From Gramella sp. KN1008 (GTDB lineage Bacteria > Bacteroidota > Bacteroidia > Flavobacteriales > Flavobacteriaceae): a stretch of 64,000 nucleotides of DNA. The notes beneath the pieces were generated by a model, which was not told where the DNA came from, made no database searches, and saw nothing but the letters and a program-made list of their open reading frames with translations. The translations under genes and the position numbers were made by a program. The stretch is from assembly GCF_004332155.1 (NCBI RefSeq), contig NZ_SJDV01000003.1, positions 124,001-188,000 of the forward strand. Reading direction: 5' to 3'. Shown piece after piece: positions 36,743 through 44,566 of the stretch; positions within the stretch are counted from its first letter, which is position 1; each line of letters opens with the position of its first letter.

Positions 36743-38050
36743 ATGAAAACCATAGATAAAATACCAACAGGGAAACTGGGAAGAACGAGTAAGCTTGTTC
36801 AAACCGGAGTAAAGATAGGAGGGAATTACCTAAAATATTATGGTAAGAAGGCCTTTAATTCAGAGTTGACCAGGGAGGAACTGGACGAAGACAATGCGAC
36901 CGATATCTATGACGGCTTAAAAAGCCTCAAGGGAAGTGCTTTAAAGGTAGCCCAAATGTTATCTATGGAAAAAAATCTGCTTCCGGGAGCTTATGTTGAA
37001 AAGTTCAGCCTTGCACAATTCAGCGTTCCTCCGCTTTCGGCTCCATTGGTTAGAAAGACTTTTAAAAAATATCAGGGAGATTATCCTGAAAATTTATATG
37101 ATACGTTTGCAACCCAGTCGGTAAATGCTGCCAGCATCGGTCAGGTGCATAAGGCTACGAAAGACGGGAAAAAACTTGCTGTGAAAATCCAATATCCGGG
37201 GGTTGCAGACAGTATCAGTTCAGATCTCGCGATGGTTAAGCCCATTGCTTTAAAGATGTTCAATCTCCAGGCAAAGGATTCTGAAAAATATTTTCAGGAA
37301 GTAGAAGGGAAATTGCTGGAAGAGACAGACTATATTCTGGAAGTTAAACAGAGCAAGGAGATTTCTGAAGCCTGTGTACAAATTCCGAATATCAGGTTCC
37401 CTAAATATTATGAAGCTCTTTCCAGTGAACGTATCATCACTATGGACTGGATGGATGGCATTCATCTGAGTGATTTTGCAAAGCAAAATGAAGATCAGGA
37501 ACTGGCAGATAGAATAGGACAGGCGTTGTGGGATTTTTATATGTTTCAGATCCATGGCTTAAAACAGGTTCATGCCGATCCGCACCCCGGTAATTTTATG
37601 GTGAGTAAGGATGATAAGTTAATCGCGATCGATTTTGGATGTATCAAACAGATCCCCGAAGATTTTTATGAACCTTATTTTTCTTTAACAAACAGAGAGA
37701 ATCTGAATAACGAAGATTTCTTTTACAAAAGATTACTGGAGCTTGAAATTCTGAATGAGAACGATTCGGAAAAAGAGAAGAAATTCTTTTCTGACATGTT
37801 CTACGAGATGTTCACTATGTTCTCAACTCCATTCCAACAGGAGAGATTCGATTTTACTGATGAGAAATTCTGGCAGCATCTTACCCAATTAAGTGAAAAA
37901 TATTCTAAAGACCCTGAATTGCGAAGAATGAATGGAAATAGAGGAAGCAGACATTTCCTTTATATGAGCCGGACCTTTTTTGGCCTCTATAATCTATTAC
38001 ATGATCTTAAAGCTAATGTTGATATAAATAAGTTTAGAGCTTATCTCTAA
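36743..38050 (+). CDS. UbiB/AarF/ABC1-type atypical kinase
   Basis: A 435-aa protein kinase-like enzyme. The ABC1-specific N-terminal region contains KGSALKVAQMLSME (the KxGQ-like motif) and an Ala-rich loop in NAASIGQVHKA. The ATP-binding Lys is in LAVKIQYPGV, the catalytic loop is HADPHPGNFMV, and the metal-binding motif is IDFGCIKQ. In proteobacteria UbiB supports ubiquinone synthesis; flavobacteria use menaquinone, so here a lipid/quinone-related ATPase role is only presumed. It forms an operon with the TetR regulator. Confidence 0.88.
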   Translation: MKTIDKIPTGKLGRTSKLVQTGVKIGGNYLKYYGKKAFNSELTREELDEDNATDIYDGLKSLKGSALKVAQMLSMEKNLLPGAYVEKFSLAQFSVPPLSAPLVRKTFKKYQGDYPENLYDTFATQSVNAASIGQVHKATKDGKKLAVKIQYPGVADSISSDLAMVKPIALKMFNLQAKDSEKYFQEVEGKLLEETDYILEVKQSKEISEACVQIPNIRFPKYYEALSSERIITMDWMDGIHLSDFAKQNEDQELADRIGQALWDFYMFQIHGLKQVHADPHPGNFMVSKDDKLIAIDFGCIKQIPEDFYEPYFSLTNRENLNNEDFFYKRLLELEILNENDSEKEKKFFSDMFYEMFTMFSTPFQQERFDFTDEKFWQHLTQLSEKYSKDPELRRMNGNRGSRHFLYMSRTFFGLYNLLHDLKANVDINKFRAYL

Positions 38051-38119
38051 TGGTTGATTTATTGGTTAGGTTGTTAGAAAGCGTGGTTGGTACCCTACAT
38101 CAGCTGCGCTTTCTTAATT

Positions 38120-38147
38120 AAAAAACCCGGCAATGGCCGGGTTTTTT
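38120..38147 (+). terminator. Bidirectional terminator between aarF-like kinase and S9 peptidase
   Basis: A 12-bp stem has core AACCCGGC/GGCCGGGTT, with A5 before and T6 after it. It sits between convergent genes and can serve both strands. Confidence 0.9.
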
Positions 38148-38168
38148 AGTTTTATTTATCTAAGAACT

Positions 38169-40628
38169 CTAATTTCCAAAATCCTCTTCGGGAACTTTCA
38201 CAGAATTCCTATCCTTATTCTTTACATATTTTTCCAGCCACTGATCCTGTTCCCATAACACATGAAGAACCGATTCTTTTGCGCTGTATCCATGGCTTTC
38301 CTTAGGCAGCATTACCAGTCTAGCTGTGGCACCAAGACCTTTTAAAGCATTGAAGTAACGCTCGCTTTGCATTGGGTAGGTTCCCGAATTGTTATCGGCT
38401 TCCCCGTGTATAAGTAGTAGCGGCGTTTTCATTTTATCGGCATGCATAAAGGGAGACATTGTGTAATACACTTCGGGAGCTTCCCAGTAATTTCTTTCCT
38501 CGCTCTGGAAACCAAAAGGGGTGAGTGTTCTGTTATAGGCACCGCTCCTCGCAATTCCGGCGGCAAAAAGATCGGAATGAGAAAGTAGGTTGGCTGTCAT
38601 AAAGGCTCCATAACTGTGGCCACCAACCGCAACACGATCCCTGTCTATATAACCCATGTCGTCTACTGCATCTATAGCAGCTTTCGCATTATCCACCAGT
38701 TGTTTTCTAAAGGTATCATTAGGCTCTTCCTCTCCTTCGCCAACAATTGGGAAAGAAGCATCATCCAGTACCACATATCCTCTGTTTACCCAATAAATAG
38801 GTGATCCATAGTAAGGATAGGTGAAATCATTAGCGTTGGATGTGTTCTGTGAAGCAGAGTTTTTATCCTTATACTCTCTTGGGTAAGCCCACATTAGCAT
38901 AGGTAATTCCTTCGGGTTTTCCTTGTCGTAGCCGGCAGGAAGGTATAAAGTAGCGTTAAGCTCCAGTCCGTCATCCCTCTTATATGTTATTACTTCCTTA
39001 CTTACATCCTCGAGACTCTTGAAAGGGTTCTCAAAAGATGTAATTTGAGTGAGCTCATCATCAGAATCTATGTCCCTTATATAATAATTGGGATATTCAA
39101 CTGAAGACTCAATTCTAACAAGTATTTTTCCTTCTTCCATATCGAGGCCTTCTACCAGGGTCTCTTTTTTATCTTCAAATTCACTCTGGTAAAGTCTTTC
39201 CGTATCTCCATCTTCCAGATCGATCTTATCTACGAACGGGTACTGTCCATTTTCAGTAAAACCTGATCCAAGGAGGAAGGCATCTTCATCATCCAGTTTC
39301 AGTACATTTCTTCCGAATTCATTTTTGGTGGTCACGAATCGGCCGGGATCACTGTATACATCCTGGTAATTTCTGTCAAAAATGATTTCCGGCTCTTCGG
39401 AAGCATCTGAAGGATCAAACACATAGGTCTTTGTATTTCGGTTATTCCACCAGTAGTCCGTCGCGACTGCCAATTCTTCATTTCCCCAGAGGATTCTGCT
39501 TCCGCGGTTCCTCACTTTCAGTAAAGATCTTCCTTCCCCTTCAAAAGGAGCCTCCAGCTGGAAGAATTCATCACGATATTCAGCCTCCACTTCAGGATCA
39601 CCGCCATCTAAAGCTGTAACATACACCAGTGTGGCAGGCTTGTCATCTCTCCATTCAAAATCCCTTTTTCCTTCACGTTCTGCCATAAAACCTTTGGGAA
39701 GGTCTTCTATAAGCGGCACGTCATTAATCATATTAATAAGGTTGCCGTCTTTGTCATACACATTTGTTTCTGAAGGGAACCTGTAATAAGGCACCAGGTA
39801 GGAAAATGGTTTCTTTATATGTGTCACCATCACGTAATTCCCATCGGGTGAAAATGAAATACCACTGTACATTCTGGGTTCCATCCATTTTGAAGTAGTT
39901 CCGTCAAGGTTCACCTTAACCAATTCGGCTCTTGCCAGCTGCTCAAAATTGTATTCATCATTAGGATTTTTGAGTAGATCCTGGTAGGTTCTGTTCTGGG
40001 CTTCCTTGCCATCACTGACCGAAACGGTTGGGCCTGTTGGAACAGATGTTTCAGTATCTATAAGTGCCTTTCTGTCCTGAGGCAGCATACTAACAAGGAG
40101 GCCAGAATTATCCCTGAACCAGTTAATTGTGCTTCTCATATTGGCGTTGAGGTTAGCACCGGTTAACTTTCGAGCCGTAGCTGAATCTACATCCAGTACC
40201 CATAGTTCAACTCCTTTATTGGTGGTATGGGTGAAGGCTATTTTGGATTCGTCCGGTGACCAGCTAAAGTTGGTCATTCGGGGAGCTTCAGGCAGTCCGG
40301 TTACGTCAGTTGGGGTATCAGCATCTATTGGTTTAACCTTTATATCATTATAATATCTCGCCCTGCTGCTGATATTCGTAACAGGGTTTATTCTTAATCC
40401 TGCCAGTCTCATCTCCTCTTCACTTAATTCAGCAATGCTCTTAAACTGATCCCTGTACAGAAATATCATCATTTCTCCGTCACTGTCCAATATTGTGGAA
40501 GGGGCAAGGGGGACATCCACAAGTTCAAGGATCTCCATGGGTGGTTTTTGGTAATCCAGATTTTCCTGGGCAAGTACATTTGCTGCAAATAATAACAAGC
40601 CCGAGAGGCAAATAATAATTCGGTTCAT
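38169..40628 (-). CDS. Secreted S9-family serine peptidase (glutamyl endopeptidase-like)
   Basis: An 819-aa enzyme from ATG 40628 (MNRIIICLSGLLLFAANVLAQ), where a signal peptide begins; the 41 codons upstream in frame are AT-rich leader. A beta-propeller region (residues about 60-560) precedes an alpha/beta hydrolase domain with nucleophile S672 (GGHSYGAFMTANLL), the Asp in EADNNSGT and the His in ESHGYSA. The C-terminal domain closely resembles plant chloroplast glutamyl endopeptidase (S9D) as I remember it. Probably periplasmic peptide degradation. Confidence 0.9.
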   Translation of the reverse strand: MNRIIICLSGLLLFAANVLAQENLDYQKPPMEILELVDVPLAPSTILDSDGEMMIFLYRDQFKSIAELSEEEMRLAGLRINPVTNISSRARYYNDIKVKPIDADTPTDVTGLPEAPRMTNFSWSPDESKIAFTHTTNKGVELWVLDVDSATARKLTGANLNANMRSTINWFRDNSGLLVSMLPQDRKALIDTETSVPTGPTVSVSDGKEAQNRTYQDLLKNPNDEYNFEQLARAELVKVNLDGTTSKWMEPRMYSGISFSPDGNYVMVTHIKKPFSYLVPYYRFPSETNVYDKDGNLINMINDVPLIEDLPKGFMAEREGKRDFEWRDDKPATLVYVTALDGGDPEVEAEYRDEFFQLEAPFEGEGRSLLKVRNRGSRILWGNEELAVATDYWWNNRNTKTYVFDPSDASEEPEIIFDRNYQDVYSDPGRFVTTKNEFGRNVLKLDDEDAFLLGSGFTENGQYPFVDKIDLEDGDTERLYQSEFEDKKETLVEGLDMEEGKILVRIESSVEYPNYYIRDIDSDDELTQITSFENPFKSLEDVSKEVITYKRDDGLELNATLYLPAGYDKENPKELPMLMWAYPREYKDKNSASQNTSNANDFTYPYYGSPIYWVNRGYVVLDDASFPIVGEGEEEPNDTFRKQLVDNAKAAIDAVDDMGYIDRDRVAVGGHSYGAFMTANLLSHSDLFAAGIARSGAYNRTLTPFGFQSEERNYWEAPEVYYTMSPFMHADKMKTPLLLIHGEADNNSGTYPMQSERYFNALKGLGATARLVMLPKESHGYSAKESVLHVLWEQDQWLEKYVKNKDRNSVKVPEEDFGN

Positions 40629-40762
40629 ATAAAAAGTTTTAAGTTGAATTTTATCAACGGCAAAAACGGAAGGAATGTTAATGTTTAGTATATTGCACGT
40701 CAATTTTTTTACAATTTGATTAAATTTAATAAGAATTATTTTCAAAATCATAATTATTCTCG

Positions 40763-41773
40763 ATGTATCAAACTAAAATTGCCGGATTAGGCAAATATGT
40801 TCCCGAAAATGTGGTTACCAACGATGATCTTTCCAAAATGATGGATACCAATGATGAATGGATCACCGAGCGTACCGGTATTAAAGAACGTAGGCATATA
40901 AAAAAAGGAGATGGAAATTCAACGGCCGTTATGGGCGTTAAGGCAGCCAAGATAGCCCTGGAGCGTTCGGGTATTTCGAAAGATGACATAGATCTTATAG
41001 TTTTTGCCACCCTTAGCCCCGATTACTACTTCCCTGGCTGTGGTGTACAGGTACAGGAAATGCTTGATATTGATACCTGCCCGGCCCTGGATGTTAGAAA
41101 TCAGTGTAGTGGATTTGTCTATGCTATTTCGGTAGCCGACCAATTTATAAAAACAGGCATGTACAAAAATGTTCTCGTGATAGGTAGTGAGAATCATAGT
41201 GGCGGTCTTGATTTTACCACAAGGGGACGTTCTGTTTCAGTGATATTTGGGGATGGAGCAGGAGCTGCAGTGCTTACCCGAAGTGATCATAACGGTCAGG
41301 GTATTCTGTCAACTCATTTACATTCTGAAGGAAAACATGCTCTGGAGCTTTCACTAAAAGGACCGAGTACGAATTACTGGGTCCCGGAAATTATTAAAGA
41401 TAACCCGCAAGGGGACGATATTCCATATTATCCATATATGAACGGGCAGTTCGTTTTTAAGAATGCCGTGCAGCGATTTTCCGAAGTGATCCACGAAGGC
41501 CTCCAGGCGAATGGGCTTGAAGTTTCTGATATCAATATGCTTATTCCGCATCAGGCCAACTTGAGGATTTCGCAGTTTATTCAGCATAAGTTCAGGTTAA
41601 GCGACGATAAGGTCTATAATAACATCCAGCGTTATGGTAATACCACCGCTGCTTCTATACCAATTGCTCTTACAGAGGCCTGGGAAGAAGGGAAAGTGAA
41701 AGATGAAGATATAGTTGTGCTGGCCGCTTTTGGTAGTGGATTTACCTGGGGTAGTGCGATCATAAAATGGTAA
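40763..41773 (+). CDS. 3-oxoacyl-ACP synthase III family protein
   Basis: A 336-aa FabH-type condensing enzyme. C115 (RNQCSGFVYA), the His in IPHQANLRI and the Asn in YGNTTAASIP form the catalytic triad; GDGAGAAVL and AFGSGFTWGSAI are typical. FabH starts fatty acid synthesis from acyl-CoA and malonyl-ACP. The usual partners plsX and rpmF are absent here, so this may be a second FabH-like enzyme with a different acyl substrate. Confidence 0.88.
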   Translation: MYQTKIAGLGKYVPENVVTNDDLSKMMDTNDEWITERTGIKERRHIKKGDGNSTAVMGVKAAKIALERSGISKDDIDLIVFATLSPDYYFPGCGVQVQEMLDIDTCPALDVRNQCSGFVYAISVADQFIKTGMYKNVLVIGSENHSGGLDFTTRGRSVSVIFGDGAGAAVLTRSDHNGQGILSTHLHSEGKHALELSLKGPSTNYWVPEIIKDNPQGDDIPYYPYMNGQFVFKNAVQRFSEVIHEGLQANGLEVSDINMLIPHQANLRISQFIQHKFRLSDDKVYNNIQRYGNTTAASIPIALTEAWEEGKVKDEDIVVLAAFGSGFTWGSAIIKW

Positions 41774-41779
41774 AATAAA

Positions 41780-41805
41780 GAGCCTCGTATAAACGGGGCT
41801 TTTTT
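41780..41805 (+). terminator. Intrinsic terminator after fabH-like gene
   Basis: GAGCCTCG and CGGGGCTT form a stem with loop TATAAA, followed by a T-run. The last bases overlap the stop codon of the convergent 69-aa gene. Confidence 0.85.
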
Positions 41806-42013
41806 ATTTTCCGGTGAAGTATTTATATAGGTCGTAGATCCCAAAGATTATAAATGCAATCGCCAGAACTATCCCAAAGGTATCAGATTCTGAAATGCTC
41901 ATTTTCTGATAAAGCCTGAAACTTCCATATCCCAGAAAAATAATACCAAGCACCAAATTCCAGATATTCCTTTTAGGTGCCTGTTCTTCTAATTCAGATT
42001 GCTCATTATTCAT
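41804..42013 (-). CDS. Small two-helix membrane protein
   Basis: A 69-aa protein with a charged N terminus and two hydrophobic helices (about residues 17-35 and 46-65). No family recognised. Its ATG overlaps the preceding DUF2007 gene by 8 bases, so it is translationally coupled to it. Its stop codon lies inside the convergent fabH terminator. Confidence 0.7.
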   Translation of the reverse strand: MNNEQSELEEQAPKRNIWNLVLGIIFLGYGSFRLYQKMSISESDTFGIVLAIAFIIFGIYDLYKYFTGK

Positions 42014-42251
42014 TTTCGAAGTCTTTCGGAAAGGTTGATTTTGCCATCTTTAATGCTTCATCATAATGATTCTGCATTACAAAAAGTTGTGCCTGGTTAG
42101 GTACGCCCCCGCCAAATCCAGCCCGAAGTCCGGAATCAAAATCATTTCTCACACGGGAATGTATACCTGCCTTTTCATATAGTTCCTGAAGGTACTGTAC
42201 ATTGGTTTCGGGTCCTGTATAAACCCTTTTATAATTTTCTTCTTGACTCAT
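42006..42251 (-). CDS. DUF2007-like putative signal transducing protein
   Basis: An 81-aa soluble protein. The pattern YKRVYTGPETNVQYLQELYEKAGIHSRVRNDFDSGLRAGFGGGVPNQAQLFVMQNHYDEALKMAKS matches the DUF2007 ferredoxin-like domain, often called putative signal transducing protein; no role is proven. It is coupled to the small membrane protein downstream. Confidence 0.7.
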   Translation of the reverse strand: MSQEENYKRVYTGPETNVQYLQELYEKAGIHSRVRNDFDSGLRAGFGGGVPNQAQLFVMQNHYDEALKMAKSTFPKDFENE

Positions 42252-42324
42252 CTCAATGAATTTATAAGCCTAAATTACAAATAAGCGCAAAGCTTTACGG
42301 CTAATTTAATCTGAAATTAACGTT

Positions 42325-43050
42325 CTAGGCATTGTAGTATTTACTGTTCCAGATCTCTGTATTAAAATTCTTTCCCATTTTGAATCCATAAAATATGGCC
42401 AGACCGGCAAACCATTTAAAGATAAAGAAGAAAACAATGAAGAATTCTGTGGTACTGTGCTCAGGTGAGAATAAGCCATCAGGTACCAGCAAAGCAGTAA
42501 GAAAACTGGCGACAATAAGTAATAATACGAAATTCTCGAGGGTCCTGAAGGGCCACATTATGAGTTTTCTAAAGGGGTGGAGGTCGTTACCCCACTTATG
42601 AATAAGATAATAATAGTCGTTTCCTATAGGCGCAAAAAGTAAGGGGTCATCGGCGTTTTCAAGTTTGAAGAGACTTGAAGGAGCAACGATCCTAAAACCT
42701 TTAAGACTAGTGTTATGCTGACTTTCCAGTTCTTTTATCCTGATAAGCGCCTCATAGGGAATTTCCCCTTTAAAATACTTAGACTCAAGAAATCTAAGCC
42801 GATATTCAATACAAATCCTGTATATCTGGTTCAAATGAAAGATCCTGTCTGTATCAATCACTTCTGGATTAAAATCGTTCTTTTCTACCTGGGTGCCATT
42901 CTCAATTTCCTTGATAACCTGCTTGTCCTTTTCTTCCGTTTCGCGAAAAATCAATGCGATCTCATCCAGTATCTTTTCTTCTGAAAGGCTTTTATTACGG
43001 ACTTTTAATAGCTGGTGTTCAATATTCGTGCGGGGAATTCTCAACTTCAT
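42325..43050 (-). CDS. Conserved membrane protein, function unknown
   Basis: A 241-aa protein from ATG 43050 (MKLRIPRTNIEHQLLKVRN); a GTG seven codons upstream is possible. The N-terminal ~165 residues are helical and charged. Two hydrophobic helices follow (about residues 171-192 and 201-225), separated by GLFSPEHSTTE. There is no recognised enzyme motif. The 180-base upstream gap contains no clear promoter. Confidence 0.6.
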   Translation of the reverse strand: MKLRIPRTNIEHQLLKVRNKSLSEEKILDEIALIFRETEEKDKQVIKEIENGTQVEKNDFNPEVIDTDRIFHLNQIYRICIEYRLRFLESKYFKGEIPYEALIRIKELESQHNTSLKGFRIVAPSSLFKLENADDPLLFAPIGNDYYYLIHKWGNDLHPFRKLIMWPFRTLENFVLLLIVASFLTALLVPDGLFSPEHSTTEFFIVFFFIFKWFAGLAIFYGFKMGKNFNTEIWNSKYYNA

Positions 43051-43230
43051 TTTCTTTTCCTTTAGCCTCACTAAATTAGGTAATTAACCTAAGAATAACA
43101 ATTGAAATAAACGGATTGCTCTAATCCTGCCAGGTGTACACTTGTTAATTATAACCCAATTGGCTGCTTTTTAAAAACTGTTTAGGGGGCTTAATCCTTA
43201 AATTAATATAAAAATTTTAAAACTGCAATT

Positions 43231-43797
43231 ATGAAAAAGCTAAGAATTTTTACCGTATTAAGTTTACTCCTTTTGATAGGAAATCTGTCCTTTGGTCAGA
43301 ATGATATGGCCGAGACCAAAATGGTTGGTGGCGCCGAGATGTATCCTAGCAAGGATATTGTTGAGAATGCTGTCAACTCCCAAGATCATACAACCCTGGT
43401 AGCTGCTGTAAAGGCAGCAGAGTTGGTTGATATACTTAAAAGCGATGGGCCGTTTACGGTTTTTGCTCCTACAAACTCTGCTTTTGAAGATCTTCCCGCC
43501 GGAACCGTGGAGAGTCTTCTGAAGAAAGAAAACCAGAAGAAACTCCAGGCTGTTTTAACCTATCATGTACTTGCAGGGGATTATAAAGCCGGTGACATTG
43601 TGAATGCTATTCAGAAAGGTAATGGAAAGGCCAGTTTTGCTACAGTAAATGGAGGAAAAGTTTCTGCTATGTTGGATGGGAATCAGGTAAAACTGCAGGA
43701 TGTTGCCGGCAACGTTGCTACCGTAACCACGGCCGATGTAGATCAGTCTAATGGAGTTATCCACGTAATAGACAGTGTTCTTTTGCCAGCAGACTAG
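43231..43797 (+). CDS. Secreted fasciclin-domain protein
   Basis: A 188-aa protein with a signal peptide (residues 1-22) and one fasciclin (FAS1) domain: SQDHTTLVAAVKAAELVDILKSDGPFTVFAPTNSAFEDLPAGTV, then LTYHVLAGDYKAGDI and GVIHVIDSVLLP. FAS1 domains mediate adhesion or protein interaction outside the cytoplasm. It is monocistronic, with its own terminator. Confidence 0.93.
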   Translation: MKKLRIFTVLSLLLLIGNLSFGQNDMAETKMVGGAEMYPSKDIVENAVNSQDHTTLVAAVKAAELVDILKSDGPFTVFAPTNSAFEDLPAGTVESLLKKENQKKLQAVLTYHVLAGDYKAGDIVNAIQKGNGKASFATVNGGKVSAMLDGNQVKLQDVAGNVATVTTADVDQSNGVIHVIDSVLLPAD

Positions 43798-43817
43798 GAT
43801 TTTCTAAACAGAACTTA

Positions 43818-43842
43818 AAAAAGCGGCCTAAAGCCGCTTTTT
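43818..43842 (+). terminator. Intrinsic terminator after fasciclin gene
   Basis: A 10-bp stem (43818-43827 with 43833-43842) has core AGCGGC/GCCGCT and loop CTAAA. The 3' arm itself ends in TTTTT. Confidence 0.88.
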
Positions 43843-43930
43843 GCGTTAAATAAACGTCAAAATCAGGAAGCAAGCTTTTTATTTACTGGTATTACGGTTA
43901 TTTTGAATAAAACTGAAAATTTTTAATGCT

Positions 43931-44512
43931 ATGAAATTTGTAAAATCCATGCTTCTTTTGCTTGGTGTTACTTTGGTCTTTGCCGCCTGTGGATCGGGTG
44001 GTCCCAGTGCCAAAAACGATGCAAAAAAGCTGAAATCCTATAACACCTATGCTTTTCTTCCCAATAAGGATACCATTATGAGTCGGGAATATGACAATGA
44101 TTTGATCCAGTCAACCATCATAGAAACGGTAACTGCCAATATGAGCGAAGAGGGTTACAGGCTGGAAACAAGGCAGCCTGATGTGCTGGTGCATATTCAC
44201 CCTATGTTTGATGAAAAGGTGGAAGTTAATGCGAATCCCGTGTATACCAATTACGCCTATTACCGTCCGGGATTTTATCTGGGGCCGTATTATAATAATA
44301 ATATGTATGAGAACTATTTCACCATACAGAGAGTTGATGGGCCACGAGTTAATCAGATACCTTACAGGGAAAGATCTATAGTTATAGATTTTATAGACCG
44401 CAGAACTAAAGAGATATTATGGAGAGGAACCTCTGGTGAAACCATTGAAACCCGAAGGATCCAGCGGGAGATAAGACAGTATGTAGATGAGATATTTAAA
44501 GATTTTCCATAA
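43931..44512 (+). CDS. DUF4136 lipoprotein
   Basis: A 193-aa lipoprotein with lipobox VFAACGS (C20). The conserved DUF4136 pattern is visible: KKLKSYNTYAFLPN..., IIETVTANMSEEGYRLETRQPDVLVHIH and SIVIDFIDRRTKEILWRGTSGE. A Tyr/Asn-rich insert lies in the middle (NYAYYRPGFYLGPYYNNN). Function unknown; probably at the inner face of the outer membrane. TTATTTTG upstream at about 43898 is a near-match to the -7 motif. Confidence 0.82.
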   Translation: MKFVKSMLLLLGVTLVFAACGSGGPSAKNDAKKLKSYNTYAFLPNKDTIMSREYDNDLIQSTIIETVTANMSEEGYRLETRQPDVLVHIHPMFDEKVEVNANPVYTNYAYYRPGFYLGPYYNNNMYENYFTIQRVDGPRVNQIPYRERSIVIDFIDRRTKEILWRGTSGETIETRRIQREIRQYVDEIFKDFP

Positions 44513-44530
44513 ATACAGGAAAACGGACCA

Positions 44531-44563
44531 AAAAAAACCGTGTGAGGATCACACGGTTTTTTT
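44531..44563 (+). terminator. Bidirectional terminator between DUF4136 gene and pheT
   Basis: An approximately 15-bp perfect stem has core ACCGTGTGA/TCACACGGT and a GGA triloop, with A and T tracts on either side. It lies between convergent genes. Confidence 0.92.
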
Positions 44564-44566
44564 AAT

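Noticed and set aside
40763..41773. Assignment as the main fabH of the genome
   Set aside because: It is not linked to plsX-rpmF, so it may be a paralogue; family-level naming is safer.
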